This document shows positions 24,636 through 33,192 of a stretch of 64,000 bases of DNA, one piece after another. Below the pieces are notes generated by a model that was not told where the DNA came from, did no database searches, and saw only the letters and a list, made by a program, of their open reading frames with translations. The stretch's first letter is position 1. The number at the start of each line of letters is the position of its first letter. A program made the position numbers and the translations under genes. Origin of the DNA: Zestosphaera sp. (lineage in GTDB: Archaea; Thermoproteota; Thermoprotei_A; Sulfolobales; NBVN01); NCBI GenBank assembly GCA_038843015.1, contig JAWBSH010000001.1:62001-126000 (forward strand), read 5' to 3'.

Positions 24636-25796
24636 ATGGTGTCTCTAATGGATGAGAGGTTTCTTTTGATGATTCCCGGACCTACGTTCTCTGAACAGAG
24701 TGTTTTGCTTAGCTTAGCTAGAGTTACTAGGTCTCACGTCTCAGTAGAGTTCGAGGACATCTTGAGAGAGTCTCTTGAGATGCTTAAGAAGATATTAAAC
24801 ACGGATGGTGAAGTGATTATAATGCCTGGAAGCGGGACTTTAGCTATGGAGTTTTCTATAGCTAACTTCGTAGAACCGGGAAGTAGAGTGCTTAACTTAG
24901 TTAGCGGGTACTTCGGCGAATACTTTATTCAAGCAACTAGAGCTAGGGGAGGAGTATCAGTAGAGATTAAGTCACAGTTAGGACGGGGGTTTAGAGGTGA
25001 CGGCATTCGAGAACTAGTAGAGAAGGAAAAGACTGATGTACTCACGGTACAGCACGTAGAGACCTCAACTGGAGTAGTTAATTATATTAGGGAGATAGGT
25101 GAGGAGTTAAAGGATTCTGATACTGTCTATATAGTTGACGCTGTCGCCTCATTAGGCGGTATGGAAATAAATATGAGAGAGTGGGGGATCGACGTAGTCT
25201 TCACAGGTTCTCAGAAGGCTCTTGCCGTGCCGCCAGGCCTAGCTATAGTAGGTTTGAGTAAGAGAGCAGTAGAATTAATAGAAGGCAAGAAGAAAGATTT
25301 ATTCTTTTTTGATGGGCGTAAGTGGCTAGCCATGATGAGGAGTGTGAGAAACTACTTCTCCACAATGCCTGTTAACATGATTTACGCACTAAACGAGTCA
25401 CTAAAGAAGATCTTGTCAGAGGGGTTAGAGAATAGGTATTTAAGACATAAAGTGATTGCTGAGGCTATTAGGGGAGGATTAGAAGCTATGGGCTTAAATA
25501 TAGTTGCGGAAAGAGAGTTCAGGTCAGACACTGTCACAGCAGTCTGGCTACCTGATAAGATAAAGTTTCAGGACCTAAGTAATGAGATGGCTAAACGTAA
25601 TATAGTGATTGCTGGAGGCTTAAGTGAATTGGCAGGCAAGATCTTCAGGATAGGACACATGGGTGTAGTGAACCCTAACGACGCCATATCAACGATAGCC
25701 GCACTAGAAAGAAGTCTGCATAAGCTAAATTATCCTGTTAAATTGGGTAGCGGTGTCGAAGCAACGCAGCAAGTCCTCAGCAAATATAATTTCTGA
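24636..25796 (+). CDS. Class V aminotransferase (serine-pyruvate/alanine-glyoxylate type)
   Basis: A 386-residue PLP enzyme of fold type I. MIPGPTFSEQSVLLSLARVTRSH, VIIMPGSGTLAMEFSIANF, the cofactor aspartate in TVYIVDAVASLGGMEI, and the Schiff-base lysine in VVFTGSQKALAVPPGLAIV match the alanine-glyoxylate/serine-pyruvate aminotransferase group. The Met at residue 5 (24648) is a likely true start with a leaderless transcript. In archaea such enzymes serve serine/glycine metabolism; the donor cannot be settled by sequence alone. Confidence 0.9.
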   Translation: MVSLMDERFLLMIPGPTFSEQSVLLSLARVTRSHVSVEFEDILRESLEMLKKILNTDGEVIIMPGSGTLAMEFSIANFVEPGSRVLNLVSGYFGEYFIQATRARGGVSVEIKSQLGRGFRGDGIRELVEKEKTDVLTVQHVETSTGVVNYIREIGEELKDSDTVYIVDAVASLGGMEINMREWGIDVVFTGSQKALAVPPGLAIVGLSKRAVELIEGKKKDLFFFDGRKWLAMMRSVRNYFSTMPVNMIYALNESLKKILSEGLENRYLRHKVIAEAIRGGLEAMGLNIVAEREFRSDTVTAVWLPDKIKFQDLSNEMAKRNIVIAGGLSELAGKIFRIGHMGVVNPNDAISTIAALERSLHKLNYPVKLGSGVEATQQVLSKYNF

Positions 25797-25830
25797 GACA
25801 CACAAGCTCTAGAAGAAGTAGGCTTACATA

Positions 25831-25840
25831 ATATTTTAAA
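25831..25840 (+). promoter_or_regulatory. TATA box for tRNA-Asn
   Basis: ATATTTTAAA lies 27-36 bp upstream of the tRNA-Asn 5' end, the expected position. Confidence 0.55.
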
Positions 25841-25866
25841 ACCCTCATAATAAAACATTATTAGAC

Positions 25867-25940
25867 GCCGGGGTAGCTCAGCCGGGTAGAGCGCCGGGCT
25901 GTTAACCCGGTGGTCGGAGGTTCAAATCCTCCCCCCGGCG
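25867..25940 (+). tRNA. tRNA-Asn(GTT)
   Basis: Acceptor stem GCCGGGG/CCCCGGC, D arm GCTCAGCCGGGTAGAGC, anticodon stem CCGGG/CCCGG with loop CTGTTAA, T arm GGAGGTTCAAATCCTCC, discriminator G; no intron. CC follows, so CCA is incomplete in the genome. Confidence 0.96.
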
Positions 25941-26042
25941 CCTCAATAAACTGTTTCGAGTTTTGGTTTGTAGTGGTTGACAAAGATGGAAATATTTAGG
26001 AGTGTTTTCTGCGTAGGTTAATGCGTGTAGGTTGCTTAATAA

Positions 26043-26153
26043 GCGCATGGTGACCTAGGAGTGCCCCTGAACGTCTCTAAGCCCGATGAAACCAACCCAC
26101 ATGAACTCATATTAGAGCTGAAACCAACCATATTATCTCTTTCTAGTTGTTAG
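26043..26153 (+). pseudogene. tnpB 3'-tail-like relic downstream of tRNA-Asn
   Basis: A 36-codon frame, AHGDLGVPLNVSKPDETNPHE..., matches the tail pattern of the islands at 4259 (DVGFP..EPNE) and 9859 (DLGFP). It even keeps the GCCCRATGAA nucleotide core of the first. No TnpB body or zinc motif is upstream. As at tRNA-Ser, the tRNA is followed by ACTGTTTCGAGT and about 100 bp of AT-rich sequence before the island. The remaining parts of the 350-bp space (25941-26042, 26154-26291) hold nothing else I can identify. Confidence 0.35.
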
Positions 26154-26291
26154 TAGCGTGCAGTATTAGAGCTTAAGACTCTCTTAAGTCTCACACGTGT
26201 TGGCTTGACTACAGCATCCCTATTTCCTTGCTTTTGCAGAATACGTAATGTTTATATGGGTTTCGCAGATGATGTCTGTGGTGTGGGTTTG

Positions 26292-26924
26292 ATGTCTTCC
26301 TGGACTACAGTAGTTGAGAGCATGTTGAGAGAGGAGAGTTCTAAGATTAATGAGGTCTTAAGTCTTCGAGACTTAACACGTGAGAGCCTGATTAAGATAG
26401 GCCGTGAGATAGTGAGGAGTTCTGGCTACGTAATAACATACATTCATTCCGGCATGTGGGAAGAAGCTGAGAAGAACTTGCGTGAGTTGAGAGAAGCTTA
26501 TTCTAAGTTACGTGAGGTGCTTAGCAAGCACCCATGTTATGAATTCACTAACATGGTAATTGATTACTTGAGTGAATATGCTGAAGCCGTAATCTTCTAT
26601 AATCTCGTTAAGCACAGGAAGTTAGTCCTTTCTGAGGAGCTAGGTATTGACTGCGTTCCCTACGTGCTAGGCTTGCTCGACGTCGTTGGTGAACTTAAGA
26701 GATTTGTTTTAACGCTACTCTCGACTAAGAGATCACTGTCTGAAGCTAACGAATTCTTTAAGTTGATGGAGATAATATACGAGCACCTCCGACACCTAGA
26801 CTACCCGGATGCAATACTACCTAATGCGAGAAGGAAAATAGATGTAGCAAGAGGAGTGATAGAGTCACTAAGGTATTTACTGGTTGAAGTGTCATTTAAA
26901 GAACATTACTCAACACAAACATGA
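26292..26924 (+). CDS. Translin family protein
   Basis: A 210-residue all-helical protein from the ATG at 26292. The frame opens earlier, at 26205, but the extra residues (Cys-rich, no homology pattern) are unlikely to be translated. WTTVVESMLREESSKINEVLSLRDLTRESLIKIGREIVRSSGYVITYIHSG and the C-terminal YPDAILPNARRKIDVARGVIESLRYLL resemble archaeal translin, a nucleic-acid-binding octamer related to the C3PO RNase. Archaeal homologues have RNase activity in some cases. The catalytic acidic residues cannot be confirmed here. Convergent with the SSF transporter. Confidence 0.78.
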   Translation: MSSWTTVVESMLREESSKINEVLSLRDLTRESLIKIGREIVRSSGYVITYIHSGMWEEAEKNLRELREAYSKLREVLSKHPCYEFTNMVIDYLSEYAEAVIFYNLVKHRKLVLSEELGIDCVPYVLGLLDVVGELKRFVLTLLSTKRSLSEANEFFKLMEIIYEHLRHLDYPDAILPNARRKIDVARGVIESLRYLLVEVSFKEHYSTQT

Positions 26925-26945
26925 AAAACTACGTATTAGACTCTA

Positions 26946-28316
26946 TTACTTCTTCAAGACCCTGCCTACTGCCAACACAATGACGAATGCTAAGAGCCCT
27001 ATTAAGGCTCCGAAAACTGAGTCGCCAACATATGGTTGCCCTATTAGCCTCCAGTAGACTCCAGCTATGCTACCACATACTATAGCTGCGAGGCCTGCCT
27101 CCTTAGTCACGTTCTTCAGTAAGATTCCTAAAACAAAAGGTGCGAAGGGCCCGGCTGATCTCAACATAAAAGCAAAAGTATTTATTGTTATTATGTCAAA
27201 TCTTGTGAGAGCCGCTAATATCGCTAGCACCCCAACCACGACTACGCCTAATCTCGTTAGAATGAGTATCTCTCTGTCAGATGCGTTCTTCTTGATATAT
27301 CTCTTCCATATATCTATTGCGAATATTGAGGAAGCACCCAGCATGTCTGAGTCAGCACTAGACATAGTTGCCGCCAGGATCGCGGCTAGAGCCACGCCTG
27401 CTATCACTTCAGGAGCATAATTTAGCATAGTCTTAGCGTATGCGTCGCTGGAGCTGATATTGGGCATAGTGCTTAAAGCAACCAAACCTATTATGGCCGG
27501 TACAAATGCGTAGAGGCCCATGAGAAGTCCTGACAGTATAGAACCCTTCAGAGCTACCTTCTCATCCTTAGAAGCTAGCGCTCTCGACACCATCTCAGCA
27601 CCTGTGATGAACGTTATTATGTACATAAAGAATAAGCTTCCTATAGTACTATAACCAGCTTTAAACAAGTCCATGCTTGAAGGAGGTAAGTTACTAACTA
27701 TTGAGCTCCAGCCACCAGCACCAGCTATTACGAAAGGCAACGCTATTAACATACCTAAACTTATCATAAGAAATTGAATGAAATCCGTTAATACGTCAGC
27801 CCATAATCCTCCCAGTATAGTGTAGAGTATAGTTATTATTCCAGCCAGCAGTACGCCAGTTTCGAAAGAAAGACCAGTTAACGCGGCAAATATGGTTCCC
27901 GAAGCAAGTACTTGCGAGGCTGTCAAGGTAGATAAGGATATCATCTGGAGTATAGCTGTGATTATATGTGATGGAGCTCCAAACCTCCCTGAGATTACCT
28001 CAGGCAGGGTCCAGGCTCTAGTTCTCCTCATTAAGTAGAAAATATAGGTTACCGGTATCATCGCAAGAGCTGCTGTCATGATATACCAACCAGCCGATAA
28101 TCCCCACCCCCCATAAGCGCGAGCAGCAACCCCTACAGTACTACCACCTCCTATATTATTCGCCGCTAAAGATGCTGCCACGAGTAGCACACCAACTCTC
28201 CTACCAGCGAGCACTAAATCCTCTGCTGTCTTAATCCTGTACTTAGCAGCGTAAAAGCCGAGACTCAGCATAAAGGCCAGATATGCTATAACCACAATTA
28301 AAGCCCAGAAGTACAA
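26946..28316 (-). CDS. Sodium:solute symporter (SSF) family transporter
   Basis: A 456-residue integral membrane protein with about 12-13 hydrophobic spans. The SSF family signature region GGSTVGVAARAYGGWGLSAGWY in TM2-3, TLPEVISGRFGAPS, and the sodium-site region ATMSSADSDMLGASSIFAIDIWKRY are clear. It would import an organic solute with Na+. Residues fixing the substrate are not recognisable, and no catabolic gene adjoins it (translin converges, tRNA-Tyr lies upstream), so proline, pantothenate, sugar or carboxylate are all possible. Confidence 0.9.
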   Translation of the reverse strand: MYFWALIVVIAYLAFMLSLGFYAAKYRIKTAEDLVLAGRRVGVLLVAASLAANNIGGGSTVGVAARAYGGWGLSAGWYIMTAALAMIPVTYIFYLMRRTRAWTLPEVISGRFGAPSHIITAILQMISLSTLTASQVLASGTIFAALTGLSFETGVLLAGIITILYTILGGLWADVLTDFIQFLMISLGMLIALPFVIAGAGGWSSIVSNLPPSSMDLFKAGYSTIGSLFFMYIITFITGAEMVSRALASKDEKVALKGSILSGLLMGLYAFVPAIIGLVALSTMPNISSSDAYAKTMLNYAPEVIAGVALAAILAATMSSADSDMLGASSIFAIDIWKRYIKKNASDREILILTRLGVVVVGVLAILAALTRFDIITINTFAFMLRSAGPFAPFVLGILLKNVTKEAGLAAIVCGSIAGVYWRLIGQPYVGDSVFGALIGLLAFVIVLAVGRVLKK

Positions 28317-28455
28317 AGTTAAGTCACCCTAGTAGTTCTAGGACTTAAAAATTATTAACATGAATTTATGTGTACGAATTAAGCATTAATGAATATTGTT
28401 CTTTACTAACACGCGCTACGTTTATTATCTTTGGTTAAAGCGTTTTAATTGTTTG

Positions 28456-28573
28456 TGGTCCCCCGGGAGGGATTCGAACCCCCGACCCCCCGGTCCCTGC
28501 CGGAGGGCTTATTTGGTTCTGTACCCTCCGGGGCTGACTACAGCCGGGTGCTCTACCGCTGAGCTACCGGGGG
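28456..28573 (-). tRNA. tRNA-Tyr(GTA) with 43-nt intron
   Basis: Acceptor stem CCCCCGG/CCGGGGG with encoded CCA, D arm GCTCAGCGGTAGAGC, and an anticodon stem CCCGG/CCGGG whose loop after splicing is CTGTAGA (anticodon GTA). The intron occupies 28495-28537 at the canonical 37/38 position. It contains a strong internal stem, CCGGAGGG with CCCTCCGG. T arm GGGGGTTCGAATCCCTC has one G.U pair. Confidence 0.93.
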
Positions 28574-28599
28574 ACCCAATATTTACAAGCTTTAGGGAG

Positions 28600-28610
28600 A
28601 TTAAAAAGGT
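28600..28610 (-). promoter_or_regulatory. TATA box for tRNA-Tyr
   Basis: CCTTTTTAATC on the minus strand lies 27-37 bp upstream of the tRNA-Tyr 5' end. Confidence 0.45.
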
Positions 28611-28714
28611 TTTCCGCGTTACTGCAATATGAGGGTGTGTTCTTAAATACTTACATGAATTCTAGTTATTATTAGGGGACTATTATATTTAGGTGGAGAT
28701 CTAGAGAACCTAAG

Positions 28715-29209
28715 TTGAATTTGAGGAATGTCGGTAAGTTTATAACTGACTTGAAGCAACTTCATAAGAAAGTATTCTTTTACAGGTCTAGAGTTCAGGA
28801 GAACATAAATAGGCTTCAGAATAGGCTTGCTCAAGTTGAAGAGCCTTTACTGAAGAATGAGATAATACGAAACATAAAGATTTACGAGAATCTTTATAGG
28901 TCGCTCGTTAAGGTTGAGGCGTTATTGGAAGTCCTCGTAATCAAGTTAGAGACTATTGGATTCATCAATGTCACGACTAACGACATCCTAGTAGTTAAGG
29001 AGGTTCTGAATAGTATGGTGGGAGACGTTAGAGAAATTCCAGATCTTTCAGTAGTTCTTGACGACCTAGTAGATAGAGCAAACGATATCCTCGATACTTT
29101 CCCAGAATCAAGGAGTGTTCTCCTCCCCAGCGTAGAAGAGACTAAGAAGATTATTTCAGAAGCTGAAGTCATAGCTAAAGAGAAACTAAAAGAGCTTACT
29201 ACGTATTAA
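28715..29209 (+). CDS. ESCRT-III-like (Snf7/CdvB family) protein
   Basis: At least 164 residues, largely helical and charged: KQLHKKVFFYRSRVQENINRLQNRLAQVEEPLLKNEIIRNIKIYENLYRSLVKVEALLEVLVIKLETIG..., then a shorter acidic segment with predicted helices. This is the layout of archaeal CdvB paralogues, filament-forming membrane-remodelling proteins of cell division and vesicle budding. No broken-winged-helix (CdvA-binding) tail is seen, so it is closer to CdvB1/B2 than to CdvB. The TTG at 28715 has no ribosome binding site. Upstream in frame IFRWRSREPK continues to an ATA (28685) behind AGGGGAC, a possible unusual start giving 174 residues. CdvA and CdvC are not nearby. The 3' end overlaps the convergent PRTase by 4 bp. 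Confidence 0.72.
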   Translation: MNLRNVGKFITDLKQLHKKVFFYRSRVQENINRLQNRLAQVEEPLLKNEIIRNIKIYENLYRSLVKVEALLEVLVIKLETIGFINVTTNDILVVKEVLNSMVGDVREIPDLSVVLDDLVDRANDILDTFPESRSVLLPSVEETKKIISEAEVIAKEKLKELTTY

Positions 29210-29889
29210 GTAGTTAGTACGTAGTATCCTCCCTCAACCCTCAGAACTTTATTCTTAAGGAACCACTCAATAGCGTCTCTGTAGTACTCCTCCCCCACAT
29301 CTATCTCATACCACTCCCTAAACTTACTTACTAGTTCTTGGAAAGTCCAAGACTTCTTGTACTTCCCTTCCTCGTTTAAAATCCTCTTAAGGAACTGGTA
29401 AGTGTCTTCTAGTCTAGTCCAGGGGTACTGGAACCATATCCACTCACGAACCTCTATGCTGTAGTAATCTGGCTTGAATTTGGCGACAGGAGATATCCAC
29501 TGAAGTACTGCAACCCTCACATCACTTACGTTCCAGTTCTTACGTATGAATTCTTTAGCTAATAGTACTGAGTCGCCAGTATCCACAATATCATCGACTA
29601 TCAAAACCTTACTGTTGCTTAAGTCTAGCTTGTAGGGGTACTTAATGACTGCTTTCTCCTCAGCTTTAGCTGCTTCAGTCCAGTGCTGTGACTGAATAGA
29701 AATGAGATTTTCAATCATTAAGAAATCGCAGACGAGCCTTGCCGGGACGAAACCTCCCCTAGCTATAGCTACTACAACGTCAGGTCTATAATTAGATTCC
29801 TCAATTCTCTTTGATAAGTCACGCGCCCAACTTACTATCTCCTCCCACGAGACTAGCTTAGTCTTGACTTTAGGCATTAAACACCCCAA
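29206..29889 (-). CDS. Purine-type phosphoribosyltransferase with C-terminal winged-helix-like extension
   Basis: About 223-227 residues (MPKVKTKL at residue 5 is the better start). The N-terminal 155 residues form a type I PRTase: VVAIARGGFVPARLVCDFL and the PRPP-binding loop KVLIVDDIVDTGDSVLLAK, with the acidic pair DD. The aromatic REWIWFQYPW stretch is typical of archaeal Gpt-like xanthine/hypoxanthine PRTases. The last 60 residues (WTFQELVSKFREWYEIDVGEEYYRDAIEWFLKNKVLRVEGGYYVL) look like a small winged helix. The base specificity is not certain. Confidence 0.83.
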   Translation of the reverse strand: MGCLMPKVKTKLVSWEEIVSWARDLSKRIEESNYRPDVVVAIARGGFVPARLVCDFLMIENLISIQSQHWTEAAKAEEKAVIKYPYKLDLSNSKVLIVDDIVDTGDSVLLAKEFIRKNWNVSDVRVAVLQWISPVAKFKPDYYSIEVREWIWFQYPWTRLEDTYQFLKRILNEEGKYKKSWTFQELVSKFREWYEIDVGEEYYRDAIEWFLKNKVLRVEGGYYVLTT

Positions 29890-30089
29890 TACTATATCTT
29901 ATAGTAAGCAGTATTAAAACCTGAATGACCTGCTTACTTCGTAGAAGTTAACATAAACGTGTGTAATAGGATTATGCACGTGAGAACGTATTTTATGTAG
30001 TACGTGCAATATCTTCCTCGCTTGCTAGCGAAGCACGAAAACTCAGCTATTCGCTTAAAATATTAAGACTTATTAAGACCTAGAGTAAG

Positions 30090-33083
30090 GTGATATTGGT
30101 GTCTAGTATTGATTTGGGGCGTCTGAAGTTAAGTGAAGTAGAAAAAGAAGCGAAGAAATTCTGGGAAGTAAATAACATACCTGCTAAGTGGAGGTCTTGG
30201 AGAGAAGGAAGACCCGTATTCTCGTTCTTGGAGGGACCGCCTACAGCGAACGGAGTCCCTCATATAGGGCATCTGAGGGGCAGAATATATAAAGACTTCG
30301 TCCTCAAATTCATGAGGTTACAAGGCTATAACGTGTGGGCTCAAGGAGGGTGGGACGAGCAAGGACTACCTGTCGAGGTAGAGACAGAGAAAAAACTAGG
30401 AATAAAACATAAGAAAGAGATAGGAGAGAAGATATCACCTGAAGAATTTATAAGAAAATGTAACGAGCTAGTAGATTACTACCTGAAGTTCTGGGAAAAG
30501 CAAGCTACTACAGATATAGCGCTGTGGCTAGACCTGGAAAACGCGTACGAGACTAGAAAACCAGAATACATAGAGCACGTATGGCACCTGATAAAGAGAG
30601 CTCACCAGGAAAACATGCTGTATGAAGGCTTCAGAGTACTCCCCTTCTGCCCTAGATGCGAGACTGTCTTAAGTGACGCGGAAGTAGACATGGGTTACGA
30701 AGAAAAGACGTCTCCCTCTATCATAGTGAAGTTTAGAGTCAAGGATGATGAGAACACTTATCTCTTAGTGTGGACTACGACGCCGTGGACGTTAATAGAT
30801 AACGAGGCTGTTGCCGTAAGCCCTAAAGGCAGGTACTGCAAACTTAGCGTCAATGACGAGTTCTGGTGGGTTGCTGAGTCGAGAGTAGAGGAGGTCCTGA
30901 AGTTAGCTAAAGCTGAAGGTGAATGCGTTGAGGTAGTTTTAGGCGAGAAACTCGCCGGGCTCGAGTACGAGCACCCTCTAATTGAGGAGGTCCCCCTACA
31001 TAAATCACATGACAACGCACATAAAGTATTCACCGGAGAATTCGTGTCGTTAGATGAAGGTACTGGATTAGTACACATAGCCCCTGGTCACGGTCCCGAA
31101 GACTTCGAGCTAGGTTCTAAACACGACCTGCCAATAACTAGCAACGTAGAAATTAACGGTGTGTTTAATAGTAGTGCCGGGGTCTTTCAAGGTCTCTACG
31201 TTGATGAAGCTTCAAAGAAGGTAACTCAGGTCTTAAGGAGTAAAGGGTTGCTAATTTATTCAGGTACTATAACTCACGCATACCCACATTGCTGGAGATG
31301 CCACACACCACTAATATACAGGGCTGATAGGCAGTGGTTCATAGACATAAGCAGGATAAAGAGTAACCTAGTAGATCAGCTAGAGAAAGTAAACATATTC
31401 CCGCCAAAACTTAAAGAAAGATTTACTAATTGGGTAGCTAACGCTAAAGACTGGACTCTCTCTAGGTCACGTGTTTGGGGGACCCCCCTACCTATATGGA
31501 GGTGCAGAAGTAATCAAAATAAACTCTTGGTTATTGGTAGCCTGAAAGAACTAAAAAGCTTAGCAATTAACGCAGACCAGTTTAGCGACTTTGAATTAAC
31601 GCATAAGCCCTGGATAGATAAAGTCGAGATACGCACGAACGATTGTGATGAATGGGTTAGGGAACCCTTCGTAATTGATGTGTGGATTGATAGCGGAATC
31701 GCCTGGTACGCCAGCGTAGACGGTCTCAGAAACAAGGACTTATTCAGTAAGTTATTCCCCTACGACTTCATAACAGAAGGAGTAGACCAAACTAGAGGCT
31801 GGTTCTACTCACTACTAGTGACTTCTGTCATGCTCACTGGGAAAGCCCCGTACAAGAACATCTTAATTCAAGGTTTAATACTAGACAAGTACGGTCGTAA
31901 GATGTCTAAACACTTAGGTAACGTCGTTTACGCAGAGGAGGCTCTTAAGAAACATGGTGCAGACGCCTTAAGACTCTACATACTGAGTACGTATCCGCCG
32001 GGCGACCCATTCATATATAACGAGGACGAAATCAAGAACGTCATAACCTCACTAAACATAGTATGGAATGTCTTCAGGTTTGCACACACATACATGACCT
32101 TAGATAAGTTTGACCCAGAAGTCCATAAGCTGAGCGAGCTACTACAGAATGCGAGAGTAGAAGACAGGTGGATTCTCTCTAGAGTAAACACAGTAATGAG
32201 TCAGTACCTGAGTGAGTTGAAGACATATAATATACACATAGCTGTTAAGAACCTTATCTCGTTCTTCGTTGAGGACTTGAGTCACAGGTACCTCAGACTT
32301 ATAAGGAGGAGAGTATGGGAAGAAGAGAGTAGCGACAGGTTCGTAGCTTATTCCGTCCTCTACTACGTCTTAAAGAGAGCTCTCAAGATGTTAGCACCTG
32401 TAACTCCACACCTAGCTGAAATACTTTGGCAGAGATTCTTCAGGTATTATGAGAAAACGTTAGAGGAAAGCATACATCTAAGCAGTCTTGAAGAAGTAGA
32501 CGAAGAGTTCGTAAGTCCCGAATTAGAAGAAGCTTTCGACAAGGTTTTCAGAGCTTTTAGCACTGTTGCTGCTTTAAGGAACTCTCTAGGCCTGAAGCTG
32601 AGATGGCCTGTGAGGACAGTCTACATATCCGCTATGCAAGAAACTCTTGAAAAACTCGCGAAGCTTAATGAGATACTCAAGTTCTTAAGCAATGCTAAAG
32701 AAGTCTCTCTCGTAGAGAGCTTGCCTCCCGCATGCCAAGAAAACGAGTTCTCCACGCTGGCGTCAGACGAGTTCACGGTTTGTATGCCTAAGAAACTTGA
32801 TAAAACACTGCTTAACGAAGCACTCTCACGAGAAGTAATTAGGAGGATTCAAGTAATGCGTAATAAGGCTAACCTCTACGTGGATGAGTTCATAGAAGTA
32901 GGTATAGAGACTGAAGAGACAGAACTTAAAGAAGCGTTGAACACGTTGAGAGACTACATAGCTAAAGAAGTTAGAGCCGCACACATCTATGACGAGATAA
33001 CGAGCGACATGTTAATAGAAGATTGGGATATTGAAGGCATGAAAGTCAAGATAGGCATAAAGAGACTAAAAGAACTTAATTAA
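30090..33083 (+). CDS. ileS: Isoleucyl-tRNA synthetase
   Basis: A 997-residue class Ia enzyme charging tRNA-Ile. Visible: the HIGH motif in PHIGHLRG (about residue 60), GWDEQGLPVEVETEKKLGIK (most IleRS have GWDTHG or GWDCHG, so Asp-Glu-Gln is a slight variant), and the CP1 editing domain around residues 200-390 with TTTPWTL and GTGLVHIAPGHGPEDF. Then come CxxC pairs, GVDQTRGWFYSLL, the KMSKS equivalent GRKMSKHLGNVV (about residue 605) and an anticodon-binding helical region to the end. The 200-bp upstream space holds a small hairpin and a repeated TTAAGAC but no recognisable riboswitch. The start may be the Met at 30090 or slightly later (SSIDLGRLKL). Confidence 0.95.
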   Translation: MILVSSIDLGRLKLSEVEKEAKKFWEVNNIPAKWRSWREGRPVFSFLEGPPTANGVPHIGHLRGRIYKDFVLKFMRLQGYNVWAQGGWDEQGLPVEVETEKKLGIKHKKEIGEKISPEEFIRKCNELVDYYLKFWEKQATTDIALWLDLENAYETRKPEYIEHVWHLIKRAHQENMLYEGFRVLPFCPRCETVLSDAEVDMGYEEKTSPSIIVKFRVKDDENTYLLVWTTTPWTLIDNEAVAVSPKGRYCKLSVNDEFWWVAESRVEEVLKLAKAEGECVEVVLGEKLAGLEYEHPLIEEVPLHKSHDNAHKVFTGEFVSLDEGTGLVHIAPGHGPEDFELGSKHDLPITSNVEINGVFNSSAGVFQGLYVDEASKKVTQVLRSKGLLIYSGTITHAYPHCWRCHTPLIYRADRQWFIDISRIKSNLVDQLEKVNIFPPKLKERFTNWVANAKDWTLSRSRVWGTPLPIWRCRSNQNKLLVIGSLKELKSLAINADQFSDFELTHKPWIDKVEIRTNDCDEWVREPFVIDVWIDSGIAWYASVDGLRNKDLFSKLFPYDFITEGVDQTRGWFYSLLVTSVMLTGKAPYKNILIQGLILDKYGRKMSKHLGNVVYAEEALKKHGADALRLYILSTYPPGDPFIYNEDEIKNVITSLNIVWNVFRFAHTYMTLDKFDPEVHKLSELLQNARVEDRWILSRVNTVMSQYLSELKTYNIHIAVKNLISFFVEDLSHRYLRLIRRRVWEEESSDRFVAYSVLYYVLKRALKMLAPVTPHLAEILWQRFFRYYEKTLEESIHLSSLEEVDEEFVSPELEEAFDKVFRAFSTVAALRNSLGLKLRWPVRTVYISAMQETLEKLAKLNEILKFLSNAKEVSLVESLPPACQENEFSTLASDEFTVCMPKKLDKTLLNEALSREVIRRIQVMRNKANLYVDEFIEVGIETEETELKEALNTLRDYIAKEVRAAHIYDEITSDMLIEDWDIEGMKVKIGIKRLKELN

Positions 33084-33192
33084 AGAACTAATTTCTCAGA
33101 GCACGATAAGGAGGCCTCTCTACTTAAATCACGTTTCTTCACTTGAGATGAGTGAACTTTCTCAGAGCTAATATATTACTCGTGTAAGCTAG

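Noticed and set aside
28396-28632. A 78-aa open frame on the plus strand
   Set aside because: It runs through the antisense of tRNA-Tyr and its intron; the coding potential is an artefact of the tRNA.
29890-30089. A T-box or other riboswitch in the leader of ileS
   Set aside because: Only a short CGCT/AGCG hairpin and a repeated TTAAGAC are visible; no T-box sequence, and T-boxes are not known in archaea.
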